DNA of 64,000 nt, taken from positions 331,690 through 395,689 of the forward strand of contig HG326663.1 in the NCBI GenBank assembly GCA_000308255.3, in the 5' to 3' direction. The notes beneath the pieces were generated by a model. It saw only the letters and a list, made by a program, of their open reading frames with translations. It did not search any database and was not told the origin of the DNA. Position 1 is the stretch's first letter. Each line of letters starts with the position of its first letter. This document shows positions 1-7,396 of this stretch, one piece after another. The position numbers and the translations under genes are program-made. This DNA is from Anaerococcus pacaensis 9403502 (GTDB taxonomy: Bacteria > Bacillota > Clostridia > Tissierellales > Peptoniphilaceae).

Positions 1-5
1 TTTCT

Positions 6-1139
6 TTATAATTTATCTAATATCCCCTGCAAATAAGCAATGGTCACACCATAATTGGTCATTGGGACGCCTAGCTCTTTGCATTTTTCTACCCTATTCA
101 TCACACTAGTCCTATTAAACATACAGGACCCGCATTCGATGACTAGGTCGTATTTTTCTATGTCGGAAAATTCCTCACCTCTTGCAAAATCAATATTTAC
201 ATCTGGATATTTTTTCCTAAGCATAGCTGGGATTTTGACTGTGCCTATGTCTTCTTCTATTGGTGGGTGGGTGCACACTTCAGCTATCAGCACATTTTTG
301 ACCTCATTGTCCAAAACCCTTACCGATTCCATAAAATAATCTATATCGCCCTTGAAGGCTGAAAATAGGATTGAAAAGCTTGTTAGTCTCACACCTTCTG
401 GTTTGATTTTATAGACATCTTTAAAGACTTTTGAGTCTGTTATTATCAAATCTGGTGGATTTTTTAGGGCACTTAAAGTATTTTCAAAGTTTTCTAGGCT
501 TGTTGGCAGGCAGATTGCATCCATATCTATTAGTTCTCTGATGGTCATTACCTGTGGTTTTATTAGCCTATCTTTTGGTGCTGCTGCATCTTGTGGCATT
601 ACTAGGACTACTGTGTCGCCCTTTTTTACTAGACCATTTGTTATAGAGCGCTCTTCATGATTTTCTAATTGTCGCAATCTATCAAATAATAGATACCTAT
701 CATCAGTTGTAATATCGATTGGGATTGGATTTAAGGATTGAAATTTGATTGCTATATCCTTACCCTCAGCGATGTCTTGCTTTGGAGCTATATAGATAAT
801 CGGCTTATTTTTCTTCTTTAGTTCACCCACAAAGCTTAGGTCATCATCGAGACTTAGGACATACAAAAATACATCTGCCTTTTCGAGAACTCCCAGGCTC
901 TTTGCTATCCTCGCGTCAGCGAGGTCAGTAGTGTCGTTGATGCCGGCAGTATCGATAAAAAGCACCGGCCCAAAGCCGTGGATTTCCATGGCCTTGTTGA
1001 TGGGATCAGTGGTCGTGCCGTGGGTGGCCGAGACTATGGCTGTGTCTGTGCCTGTCAGATAATTGAGCAAAGTCGACTTGCCCGAATTGGTATTGCCAAA
1101 GATGGCGATGTGGGTTCTTTCACTATTGCTCGTTCTCAT
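6..1139 (-). CDS. hydF: [FeFe]-hydrogenase maturation GTPase HydF
   Basis: HydF is the scaffold GTPase on which the 2Fe subcluster made by HydE and HydG is assembled and then passed to HydA. The N-terminal GTPase domain has the P-loop GNTNSGKS (residues 15-22) and a DTAG switch motif. The C-terminal cluster domain has the HydF ligand set Cys289-x-His291 followed by Cys336-xx-Cys339. Its length of 377 aa is slightly short for the family but all domains are present. The start overlaps the end of hydG by 4 bp, so the two are translationally coupled. It implies an [FeFe] hydrogenase elsewhere in the genome; hydE and hydA are not in the window. Identification is secure. Confidence 0.95.
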   Translation of the reverse strand: MRTSNSERTHIAIFGNTNSGKSTLLNYLTGTDTAIVSATHGTTTDPINKAMEIHGFGPVLFIDTAGINDTTDLADARIAKSLGVLEKADVFLYVLSLDDDLSFVGELKKKNKPIIYIAPKQDIAEGKDIAIKFQSLNPIPIDITTDDRYLLFDRLRQLENHEERSITNGLVKKGDTVVLVMPQDAAAPKDRLIKPQVMTIRELIDMDAICLPTSLENFENTLSALKNPPDLIITDSKVFKDVYKIKPEGVRLTSFSILFSAFKGDIDYFMESVRVLDNEVKNVLIAEVCTHPPIEEDIGTVKIPAMLRKKYPDVNIDFARGEEFSDIEKYDLVIECGSCMFNRTSVMNRVEKCKELGVPMTNYGVTIAYLQGILDKL

Positions 1140-2557
1140 ATGTGTAGGTCACGAGCTCCATGTTCTACTGCTGCTAGGTTTTCGATGGTTGATTTTCTAA
1201 CAGCTTCATTTGGAATTGAGTTTATTTCACGTTTGATTAGGACTTCGATATCCTCTTTGGTTTGTGGGCTGGCGTAGTCTTCGGAGTATTCTTTTAGGGT
1301 TACTAAGGCATTTGGCTGGCAAATATTACCTATGCCTACATTTTTCACCATTTCCATAAAGACCTCACCAGTGCGGCCCTTGCGGTAGCAAGCTGTGCAG
1401 AAAGATGGGATGTGATCTTTTTTAAGTAGCCAATCCACCACTTCATCAAGTGTTCTATTGTCAGAAAGCTCGAATTGGTCAGAGCCTACTGTTTCATTTT
1501 CTGTATAACCACCTACTGATGTACGAGATCCACCAGAGATTTGGCTGATGCCAAGGTCAAGTAGTTTACCTCTCATCTCTTCAGACTCACGAGTAGATAC
1601 GATCATACCAGTATATGGAGCTGCTATGCGGATACAGGCTACGAGTTTTTCAAACATGTCGTCAGACAGTGAATTATCAAAGTCCTCTGGGTCTATACCA
1701 TCGCCTGCTGGTTGGATACGTGGGACAGAGATGGTGTGTGGTCCTACATTGTATTTGGCCTCTAGGTGCTCAGCATGCATCAATTGGCCGACAAATTCAT
1801 ATTCGTAGGAATCTAGTCCATAGAGCACGCCAAGGCCCACGTCATCGATGCCCCCATCCATAGCACGGTCGTGGGCTGTGGTGTGGTAGTCATAATCAGA
1901 TTTTGGTCCGTAAACGTGGAGCTTTTCGTAATTTTCTCTGTTGTATGTTTCTTGGAATAGGATGTATGTACCTATTTCTGCATCGTGAAGTTTTCTATAA
2001 TTTTCTGTGGTAGTTGCAGCAATATTAACATTCACACGGCGGATTGATCCATTTTTGTGCTTAATATTATAAATAGTGTCAATAGATTCGAGTATGTATT
2101 CGATAGGATTGTGAACTGGGTCTTCACCTGTTTCAAGGGCTAGACGCTTGTGGCCCATATCTTGTAGAGCTATTACTTGTTCTTTGATTTCCTCTTGGGT
2201 GAGCTTCTTACGAGGGATTTCCCTGTTGTGTCCATGGTATGGACAATACGTACAGCCATTTACGCAATAGTTTGATAGGTAAAGTGGAGCAAAGAGCACG
2301 ATTCTATTGGCATAAAACTTAAGCTTAAGCTCCTTTGCTATCTTAAATATTTCCTCAGTAAGGTCGTCTTCCTCACAAGATAAGAGCACAAAGGCCTCTC
2401 TGTGTGACAAACCTTTGGCCTGTCTAGCTTTTTCAAGTGTTTCTATAATAAGTGACCTATTGTGAGCATTGCGTCTCCCATAGTCAATCGTTTCCATAAT
2501 CTCTTCATGGTTGATAAACTCAGCTGGATCTGAGCTTTTTGGATTGTATGTAGTCAT
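1136..2557 (-). CDS. hydG: [FeFe]-hydrogenase H-cluster radical SAM maturase HydG
   Basis: HydG is a radical SAM tyrosine lyase that makes the CO and CN ligands of the H-cluster from tyrosine. Seen: the radical SAM cluster motif Cys98-x3-Cys102-x2-Cys105 (CVNGCTYC) in the N-terminal half, and at the C-terminus the HydG-specific CX2CX22C motif (CTACYRKGRTG followed by GNIC) that binds the auxiliary cluster. The length of 473 aa is normal. The start has an AAGGAG site 5-6 bases upstream. First gene of a two-gene hydG-hydF unit. Confidence 0.96.
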   Translation of the reverse strand: MTTYNPKSSDPAEFINHEEIMETIDYGRRNAHNRSLIIETLEKARQAKGLSHREAFVLLSCEEDDLTEEIFKIAKELKLKFYANRIVLFAPLYLSNYCVNGCTYCPYHGHNREIPRKKLTQEEIKEQVIALQDMGHKRLALETGEDPVHNPIEYILESIDTIYNIKHKNGSIRRVNVNIAATTTENYRKLHDAEIGTYILFQETYNRENYEKLHVYGPKSDYDYHTTAHDRAMDGGIDDVGLGVLYGLDSYEYEFVGQLMHAEHLEAKYNVGPHTISVPRIQPAGDGIDPEDFDNSLSDDMFEKLVACIRIAAPYTGMIVSTRESEEMRGKLLDLGISQISGGSRTSVGGYTENETVGSDQFELSDNRTLDEVVDWLLKKDHIPSFCTACYRKGRTGEVFMEMVKNVGIGNICQPNALVTLKEYSEDYASPQTKEDIEVLIKREINSIPNEAVRKSTIENLAAVEHGARDLHI

Positions 2558-2580
2558 TGTAATCTCCTTTCTTTATATAT

Positions 2581-2586
2581 ATTATA
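2581..2586 (-). promoter_or_regulatory. Candidate -10 box for hydG-hydF
   Basis: On the minus strand TATAAT lies about 25 bases upstream of the hydG start. No convincing -35 hexamer is present at the right spacing, so this is a weak assignment. Confidence 0.35.
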
Positions 2587-2652
2587 ATACTTATCTGATG
2601 GAAATGGTAGGTTTTTTGTAAAGATTGGAATCATGGTGGAGTGGTTTGCAGT

Positions 2653-2680
2653 AAAAAAAGACTCCACTTTCATGGAGTCC
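2653..2680 (-). terminator. Rho-independent terminator of the FCT-like pilus operon
   Basis: Read on the minus strand, a GACTCCA/TGGAGTC stem is followed by seven Ts, directly after the stop of the minor pilin gene. It separates the pilus operon from hydG. Confidence 0.85.
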
Positions 2681-2686
2681 TTTCAC

Positions 2687-4036
2687 TTAGGCTTTGTTTT
2701 TTGCTTTTGTGGTAAGTTTGTATAGTCCTAATGCTATGCATAGGATAAGAGCCCAAATTGCCACACTTTCGATACCAGTTTGGACATTGCCTTTGCCGTT
2801 TTTGGCTTTGCCTTTTTTACCATCTTTCTGATCATCTTTAGTGGCTTGGTTTACATCGTCGTCATCTGTTGGTTGGTTTGGATCGGTTGGGTCTTCGTTC
2901 TCTTTGCCACCTGTGCTATCGCCATTGTTGTTTTGATCAGTCTTATCCTTATCGTCACCATCTCTGATTGGGTCGGATGTTCCGTCGTCATCGTCTGTTG
3001 GTTTTGTTGGAACTTTTGGATTGTCTGGGTCAAATGGGGTGTCTGGGAATAGTTTGTCCCACCACCATGGCTTGTTGTAGCCGTTATCTGGTTTTGGTTC
3101 AACTGGCTTATCCGGATTTTCTGGGTCGTATGGGGTGTCTGGATATAGGATGTCCCACCACCATGGTTTGTTTGGTTTATACCTATCGACAGGCTTGGTA
3201 GGATCTTTTGGATCTGATGGGTCTACGATTGGGTTTGCTGGGTCAAATGGTTTGTCTGGGATTATGACATCCCACCACCAAGGCTCGCCCTTGCCTGTGT
3301 CTGATCTAGGCGGTCTAGTTGGATCAACAGGTCTCGTAGGGTCTGTCGGATTGTTTGGATCAGTTGGCAGATTTGGATTATCTGGGTTTACTGGTCTGTC
3401 TGGGTTGTCTGGGCCTATTGGCCAAGGGATTGGTTGCCATGGCCACCATGGGAATGGTATTACAATATGATTGTCATCACCTGGGCCTGGTGTTGGTCCT
3501 GGTGGGTTTGGTGTTGGCGGTGTAGGTGGGGTTGGGTCTTTTGGTTCGGTGTTGGTGAACTTAATATCACTTACTTTGCCCGTGCCACTTTTCTCATCTT
3601 CATATTTAGACTCGTCATAAGCATAGACGGTGGTGCTAGTGCCACCGCCTTGGTTATTTTGAACTAATACTATCACTCTATAGACAGTTTTATCGTACTT
3701 AACATCTCCATTTGCTGTCTTAAAGTCATCATTAGTTTGTTTTACCAAGTAAACGTATTTGCCAGGTTTATTAAATCCTGTCAAATCAAATTCAATTTTC
3801 TTATTCCCTATGACTTCATATTTAACATTTGAAAAATCTTCATTGTAGGAAGTATTTGTAAACTCAATATTTGACTTATGCTTGGCATTATTTGGCGCCT
3901 TGCCATCCTGAGTCCACTCTATAGTAATCGGTAGCTTGTCGTGGCTAGGAGTATCGGTCGCTTCTGCGCCTACAAATGGAATGACTACAAATAAAGCCAT
4001 AAGTATTAACTTTTTAATTATTTTTCTTATATTCAT
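2687..4036 (-). CDS. FctB-like minor (basal) pilin with proline-rich tail
   Basis: A 449-aa secreted, sortase-anchored protein, probably the cell-wall-linking basal subunit of the pilus. Seen: signal peptide (about 1-26); one pilin isopeptide-linkage domain (about 30-165), with the terminal strand ending FTN; a long Pro/Asp/Asn-rich stalk (about 168-400) containing three to four imperfect repeats around KPWWWD...PDTPFDPENP; then a sorting signal VQTGIES at 418, a hydrophobic segment and a Lys-rich tail. S. pyogenes FctB is likewise last in its operon and ends in a proline-rich tail. The Gln in place of Pro in the sorting motif (NVQTG) is unusual. It starts 3 bp after the class B sortase. The role is inferred from gene order and architecture. 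Confidence 0.75.
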   Translation of the reverse strand: MNIRKIIKKLILMALFVVIPFVGAEATDTPSHDKLPITIEWTQDGKAPNNAKHKSNIEFTNTSYNEDFSNVKYEVIGNKKIEFDLTGFNKPGKYVYLVKQTNDDFKTANGDVKYDKTVYRVIVLVQNNQGGGTSTTVYAYDESKYEDEKSGTGKVSDIKFTNTEPKDPTPPTPPTPNPPGPTPGPGDDNHIVIPFPWWPWQPIPWPIGPDNPDRPVNPDNPNLPTDPNNPTDPTRPVDPTRPPRSDTGKGEPWWWDVIIPDKPFDPANPIVDPSDPKDPTKPVDRYKPNKPWWWDILYPDTPYDPENPDKPVEPKPDNGYNKPWWWDKLFPDTPFDPDNPKVPTKPTDDDDGTSDPIRDGDDKDKTDQNNNGDSTGGKENEDPTDPNQPTDDDDVNQATKDDQKDGKKGKAKNGKGNVQTGIESVAIWALILCIALGLYKLTTKAKNKA

Positions 4037-4038
4037 CT

Positions 4039-4791
4039 CTAGTCTCCATTTAGTGGTCTCATTACTCCTAATAAGACAGTTCTGCCATTTGTAGTTGCCT
4101 TCTCACAAGTTGATAAGGCTATAATCCTATCGTTTCTGGTATCTATATTTCTTTCATGTAAGATATTTTTTCTAGCATAATCTATTAGATATGAGCGCTG
4201 GTCCATACTTGCAATCGTCGATGGATTGAAAATCACGTGATCATAAGCATCAATCTTTGCCACCATAAAAAACTCTATGCGGTAGGTCTTATCTGGCAAG
4301 AATAATGTGCCATACTTGTGGGAATCAAAATATGCTTTCTTCTCGAAATTTACCACATCCCCAAACATTCCCCCGCCCTCCATGTGGTGGCCGTAGAGGA
4401 GATTGTATGTGTCAGTGAAGTCTTTCTTATTGCGGTAGTCTAAGAAAATCGACCCAGATAGGGCAAAATTTTTATAAACGTCTTTGTTTATATACTCCAT
4501 ATTATCCTCGCTATATAGGACTGGATAATCGATATGGGTATCATCGACAGTTAGCCACGCCACCACATCTTCATTTATTTTCATTAGCTCCCATAGAGTG
4601 GGGTTGGTCCCATCTTCTGTAATCTGTGGTTTATATGCCATTATCTCGCTATCTGCAAAGGCTCCGCGATAGAGCATATAAGAATTCCACAGCGAATAGC
4701 CGGCAAATAATATGACAAGAATTAGAAATACTGCTACTATCCTATCCAATATTTTTTCTCCCGTACGGGAAATTTTTGCTGCTATTTCCAT
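4039..4791 (-). CDS. Class B sortase, pilin polymerase of the FCT-like locus
   Basis: A 250-aa membrane-tethered transpeptidase. Seen: N-terminal membrane anchor (about 17-35); catalytic His135 in YGHHM; catalytic Cys229 in ALSTC; catalytic Arg237 in NGRTVL. The YGHxM...STC...GRxxLxG pattern is class B, the class that polymerises FctA/Spy0128-type pilins in S. pyogenes. An upstream in-frame ATG at 4806 exists, but AAAGGAG lies just before the ATG at 4791, so that start is chosen. The gene sits between the major pilin (after a 560-bp gap) and the minor pilin (3 bp). Confidence 0.88.
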   Translation of the reverse strand: MEIAAKISRTGEKILDRIVAVFLILVILFAGYSLWNSYMLYRGAFADSEIMAYKPQITEDGTNPTLWELMKINEDVVAWLTVDDTHIDYPVLYSEDNMEYINKDVYKNFALSGSIFLDYRNKKDFTDTYNLLYGHHMEGGGMFGDVVNFEKKAYFDSHKYGTLFLPDKTYRIEFFMVAKIDAYDHVIFNPSTIASMDQRSYLIDYARKNILHERNIDTRNDRIIALSTCEKATTNGRTVLLGVMRPLNGD

Positions 4792-4811
4792 GGGGACTCC
4801 TTTCATGACCT

Positions 4812-5345
4812 AACCCCATTGCACGAAGTGGTATGGATGGTAGGTCAGATGTCGCAATATGCCAGTCCGGCTCATCTAGGACTTTTTAAGTGAGTGCAGC
4901 TCACTTTGTCAGCAAGCCGACTTTTCAGTATCATATTCAACCGGAAAATCTTTCTTTTAACTCCTTCTATGCCACTCAAAGCCATGCCCCCCTCATTACC
5001 CCGAGCTCAGCGAGGGGTCTTTTGGGAATGCACTACGTATGAAATAAATTTACTCTAACTAGGTCTCTCAATAACGGGAAATCTCCGACTATCCTTTACT
5101 CGAGTCAGTGATTTTTAACTTTTTTTTGATGTGTTGTCAAAAAAGGTTCCTCACATGCGTTCGGAACGTGGGGATGAGCGTTAGTAGTTTGTATTGTTGT
5201 TAAGGAAGATTCCTCACATGCGTTCGGAAGTGGTAGTCCCTTCCCGGGACTAGGGGTCGTTTTTAATCCGACATGATTTTCATTTTTTAAAATTTAGACC
5301 CATTCGGCAACGGATTTTCTATTGAAAATCCTGCTCAGGGTTAAA
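4812..5345. repeat. Intergenic cluster of small palindromic (REP-like) repeats
   Basis: About 540 bp without a gene between the major pilin and the sortase of the same operon. It holds several hairpins: AAGTGAG/CTCACTT near 4890, and two copies of a TTCCTCACATGCGTTCGGAA unit near 5147 and 5210, whose relatives occur at 27.2-27.7 and 49.7 kb. A TCCCGGGA-centred palindrome lies near 5236. The hairpins may reduce readthrough from pilin to sortase or protect the pilin mRNA 3' end; that is inference. Confidence 0.7.
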
Positions 5346-5352
5346 GTTTGGT

Positions 5353-6552
5353 TTATGCAAGTTCTTCTTCTTTATTTCTCTTGAAGTAGAAGTAAGCAAA
5401 TCCACCTGCTAATGCGATGATTAGGATAAATGGTGCAAGGTTTTCGATAAGACCTGTTGGTACATCTTCAGTACTATCGTTTGTCCATACAACATTTCCA
5501 AGTACAAACGTATTAACTGTTACACCATCTGCATCCAGGTCTTCCTTATTGGTTAATGTAAATGTTTCTGTAGTATCATCATCAGATTTATCTGTTACAG
5601 CTGTTACTTTATATTTAGCTCTTGTGGCATCATTTGCGGCAATTCTAGGGTCTTTTTCAGTTATAGTTATCGTATCTTCTGATCCCAGTCCTGTAATTTC
5701 TATTACTGCATTGTTGCCAACTCCAGTAATTGTAAATGGTGTACCACTTGTGATAGGTTGATCTTTTGTAGTGCCAAATGAATATCTAGCATTGCTATGA
5801 TTTTTAGTATTGACAGTTATAGTAAAATCGAATTTGTCATTTAAGTTAGCTTGGTTACCAGTAATTTTTTTAGTGATTGTAAAGTTTTCAGATACTAATC
5901 TGTTAGTAAATACTAAAGATCGTTTTGTGTTTCTACTTTCTTCATCAATTCCAGTTACATTTTCATCGTTAGAGTCAGACTTATCATAATTTCTAGTAAC
6001 TACATAGTTTTGAATTACTTTTCTATCTACTCCATTTGCATCAACTTCATTGGCTACAAATATATCAATATTATAGGCATTTTCATCATAGTCCATGCCT
6101 GATATTTGATCAGCATTAGCTGGAATAACTTCTTTTATTACATATCTATAAACACCCACTTGAGCACTTTGTAGTGCAGCATCATTGATAATGAAGTCTA
6201 ATTTACCCTCGTTTTGTCCAGCTGTAATTGTAAGACCATTACTTGGTAGGGATATAAGAGGATTAGCACTTGTTCTTGGTTGGTAACCTTTGTAAGTACT
6301 TGGAGCAGTAGTTTCTGCTAGTTCAAAGTTAAAAGTTCCTCCATTAAAGTAGCCGCCTTCAACTATCTTTGTTAGGGTTGGCGCTCCGGCATTATCAAAA
6401 CTAAAGTCTGTATCACTACTATCAGTAGTTGTTGGGTAGGTAGGTCTATCTTGTGGTGAGGTTGCACTTGCACTACCAGCAAATCCCGCAAATGCCAATG
6501 CACCTGCTAAAGCTAATCCTGTTGCTTTTTTGAATAAGTTTTTTAAATTCAT
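5353..6552 (-). CDS. FctA/Spy0128-like major pilin
   Basis: A 399-aa backbone pilin. Seen: signal peptide ending near ASA (about residue 30); two isopeptide-linkage domains, with Lys in TKIVEGG and TITKKITG, a YRYVIKEV strand carrying the catalytic Glu, and closing strands LVFTNR and FTLTNK; sorting signal VPTG at 364 followed by a hydrophobic helix and KRNKEEE. The tail VPTGLIENLAPF closely resembles the EVPTG-type signal of S. pyogenes Spy0128, which is polymerised by a class B sortase. The start has AGGAG 6 bp upstream. It lies between the SipA-like gene and the class B sortase. Confidence 0.87.
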   Translation of the reverse strand: MNLKNLFKKATGLALAGALAFAGFAGSASATSPQDRPTYPTTTDSSDTDFSFDNAGAPTLTKIVEGGYFNGGTFNFELAETTAPSTYKGYQPRTSANPLISLPSNGLTITAGQNEGKLDFIINDAALQSAQVGVYRYVIKEVIPANADQISGMDYDENAYNIDIFVANEVDANGVDRKVIQNYVVTRNYDKSDSNDENVTGIDEESRNTKRSLVFTNRLVSENFTITKKITGNQANLNDKFDFTITVNTKNHSNARYSFGTTKDQPITSGTPFTITGVGNNAVIEITGLGSEDTITITEKDPRIAANDATRAKYKVTAVTDKSDDDTTETFTLTNKEDLDADGVTVNTFVLGNVVWTNDSTEDVPTGLIENLAPFILIIALAGGFAYFYFKRNKEEELA

Positions 6553-6582
6553 ATTTTTCTCCTGTTATAAATTTTTTTATTT

Positions 6583-7185
6583 TTAAAATCCAGATCTTCT
6601 AAACAAGGAAAATACCTTGCCTTTTATTTCATCTTTTTCTACCGGGCCAAAGTATCTACTGTCCTTGGCGCCTCTTCTCATATCTCCTAGGGCGAATACT
6701 TCGTCATCTGCAAGTTTTACTGGATATTTGATATCTACTGCTGTTTCCTCGTATTCTCCTGTTGGGTAGAATATATTTGTCTCTGCCTGATATGAGCCGT
6801 TTACTATCATCTGTCCTTCTGGGGATATCTCTACTGTATCTCCCCCGCCTGCTACAATGCGCAAGGCATAGTCTGCATCATTCTTACCTACCACTACTAC
6901 ATCGCCCACATAGAAGTCTCTATCGAGCCTGTAGTATAGAACTAAGTCACTTGTAACCATTTTTGGAAACATATCGTCGTTATATACGATATAGAATCCA
7001 AATATATAGCTAAACATCAACCATAATACCAATGCTATTATAATAATTTTTCTTATAAAACTAATAATGGCATTTGTATCGGCGATTTTCTTGCGCCTAG
7101 CTTTGATAATCTGGTTGATATTTGTGAAATCAACTTTGTATATATCACGCTCTGGCGTTATTGTGATTTTAACCTTCTCACTCAT
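6583..7185 (-). CDS. SipA-like pilus chaperone (inactive signal peptidase I homologue)
   Basis: A 200-aa type I signal peptidase fold with an N-terminal membrane helix (about 45-66). The SMxP box that carries the catalytic Ser reads Asp71-Met-Phe-Pro, and the Lys-Arg pair of the general-base box reads Leu108-Arg109 before GGGDTVE. Both catalytic residues are therefore missing. The C-terminal box GDMRRGAKDSRYFGPV is well kept. S. pyogenes SipA is known to lack the same dyad and is needed for pilus assembly, so a chaperone role is likely. The start ATG overlaps the end of the 72-aa gene by 8 bp. Confidence 0.82.
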   Translation of the reverse strand: MSEKVKITITPERDIYKVDFTNINQIIKARRKKIADTNAIISFIRKIIIIALVLWLMFSYIFGFYIVYNDDMFPKMVTSDLVLYYRLDRDFYVGDVVVVGKNDADYALRIVAGGGDTVEISPEGQMIVNGSYQAETNIFYPTGEYEETAVDIKYPVKLADDEVFALGDMRRGAKDSRYFGPVEKDEIKGKVFSLFRRSGF

Positions 7186-7396
7186 CGGATAAGCCTCTGA
7201 GCTTTTGTAACTGGCTGTCCCTATCTTCTAAGAGCGACTCATAAATGAGTGCCTGCCTGTCAAAAGCCTCTTGGTAGAGGGCTGAGAGCTTTTGTATCTT
7301 TGCGAATACATCTGCCTCATCCACTCCACCTATTGCTTTTTTCTTAAACTTTACATTTTTAAGGTACTCTTCGATTTCATTTAATTCATCAGTCAA
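7178..7396 (-). CDS. Small coiled-coil protein of the pilus operon, unknown function
   Basis: A 72-aa protein with no signal peptide or membrane segment, rich in Glu, Leu, Lys and Gln, with probable coiled coil over most of its length. It overlaps both neighbours by 8 bp, so it is translationally coupled between the adhesin and the SipA-like gene. I recognise no family. The S. pyogenes FCT locus as I know it has no counterpart at this position. It could be a cytoplasmic partner of the SipA-like protein; this is only positional inference. Confidence 0.7.
   Translation of the reverse strand: MTDELNEIEEYLKNVKFKKKAIGGVDEADVFAKIQKLSALYQEAFDRQALIYESLLEDRDSQLQKLRGLSDE

Noticed and set aside
2851-3102. 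Gln/Thr-rich ORF in another frame of the minor pilin
   Set aside because: Arises from the repetitive proline-rich coding region; the main frame has signal peptide and sorting signal.
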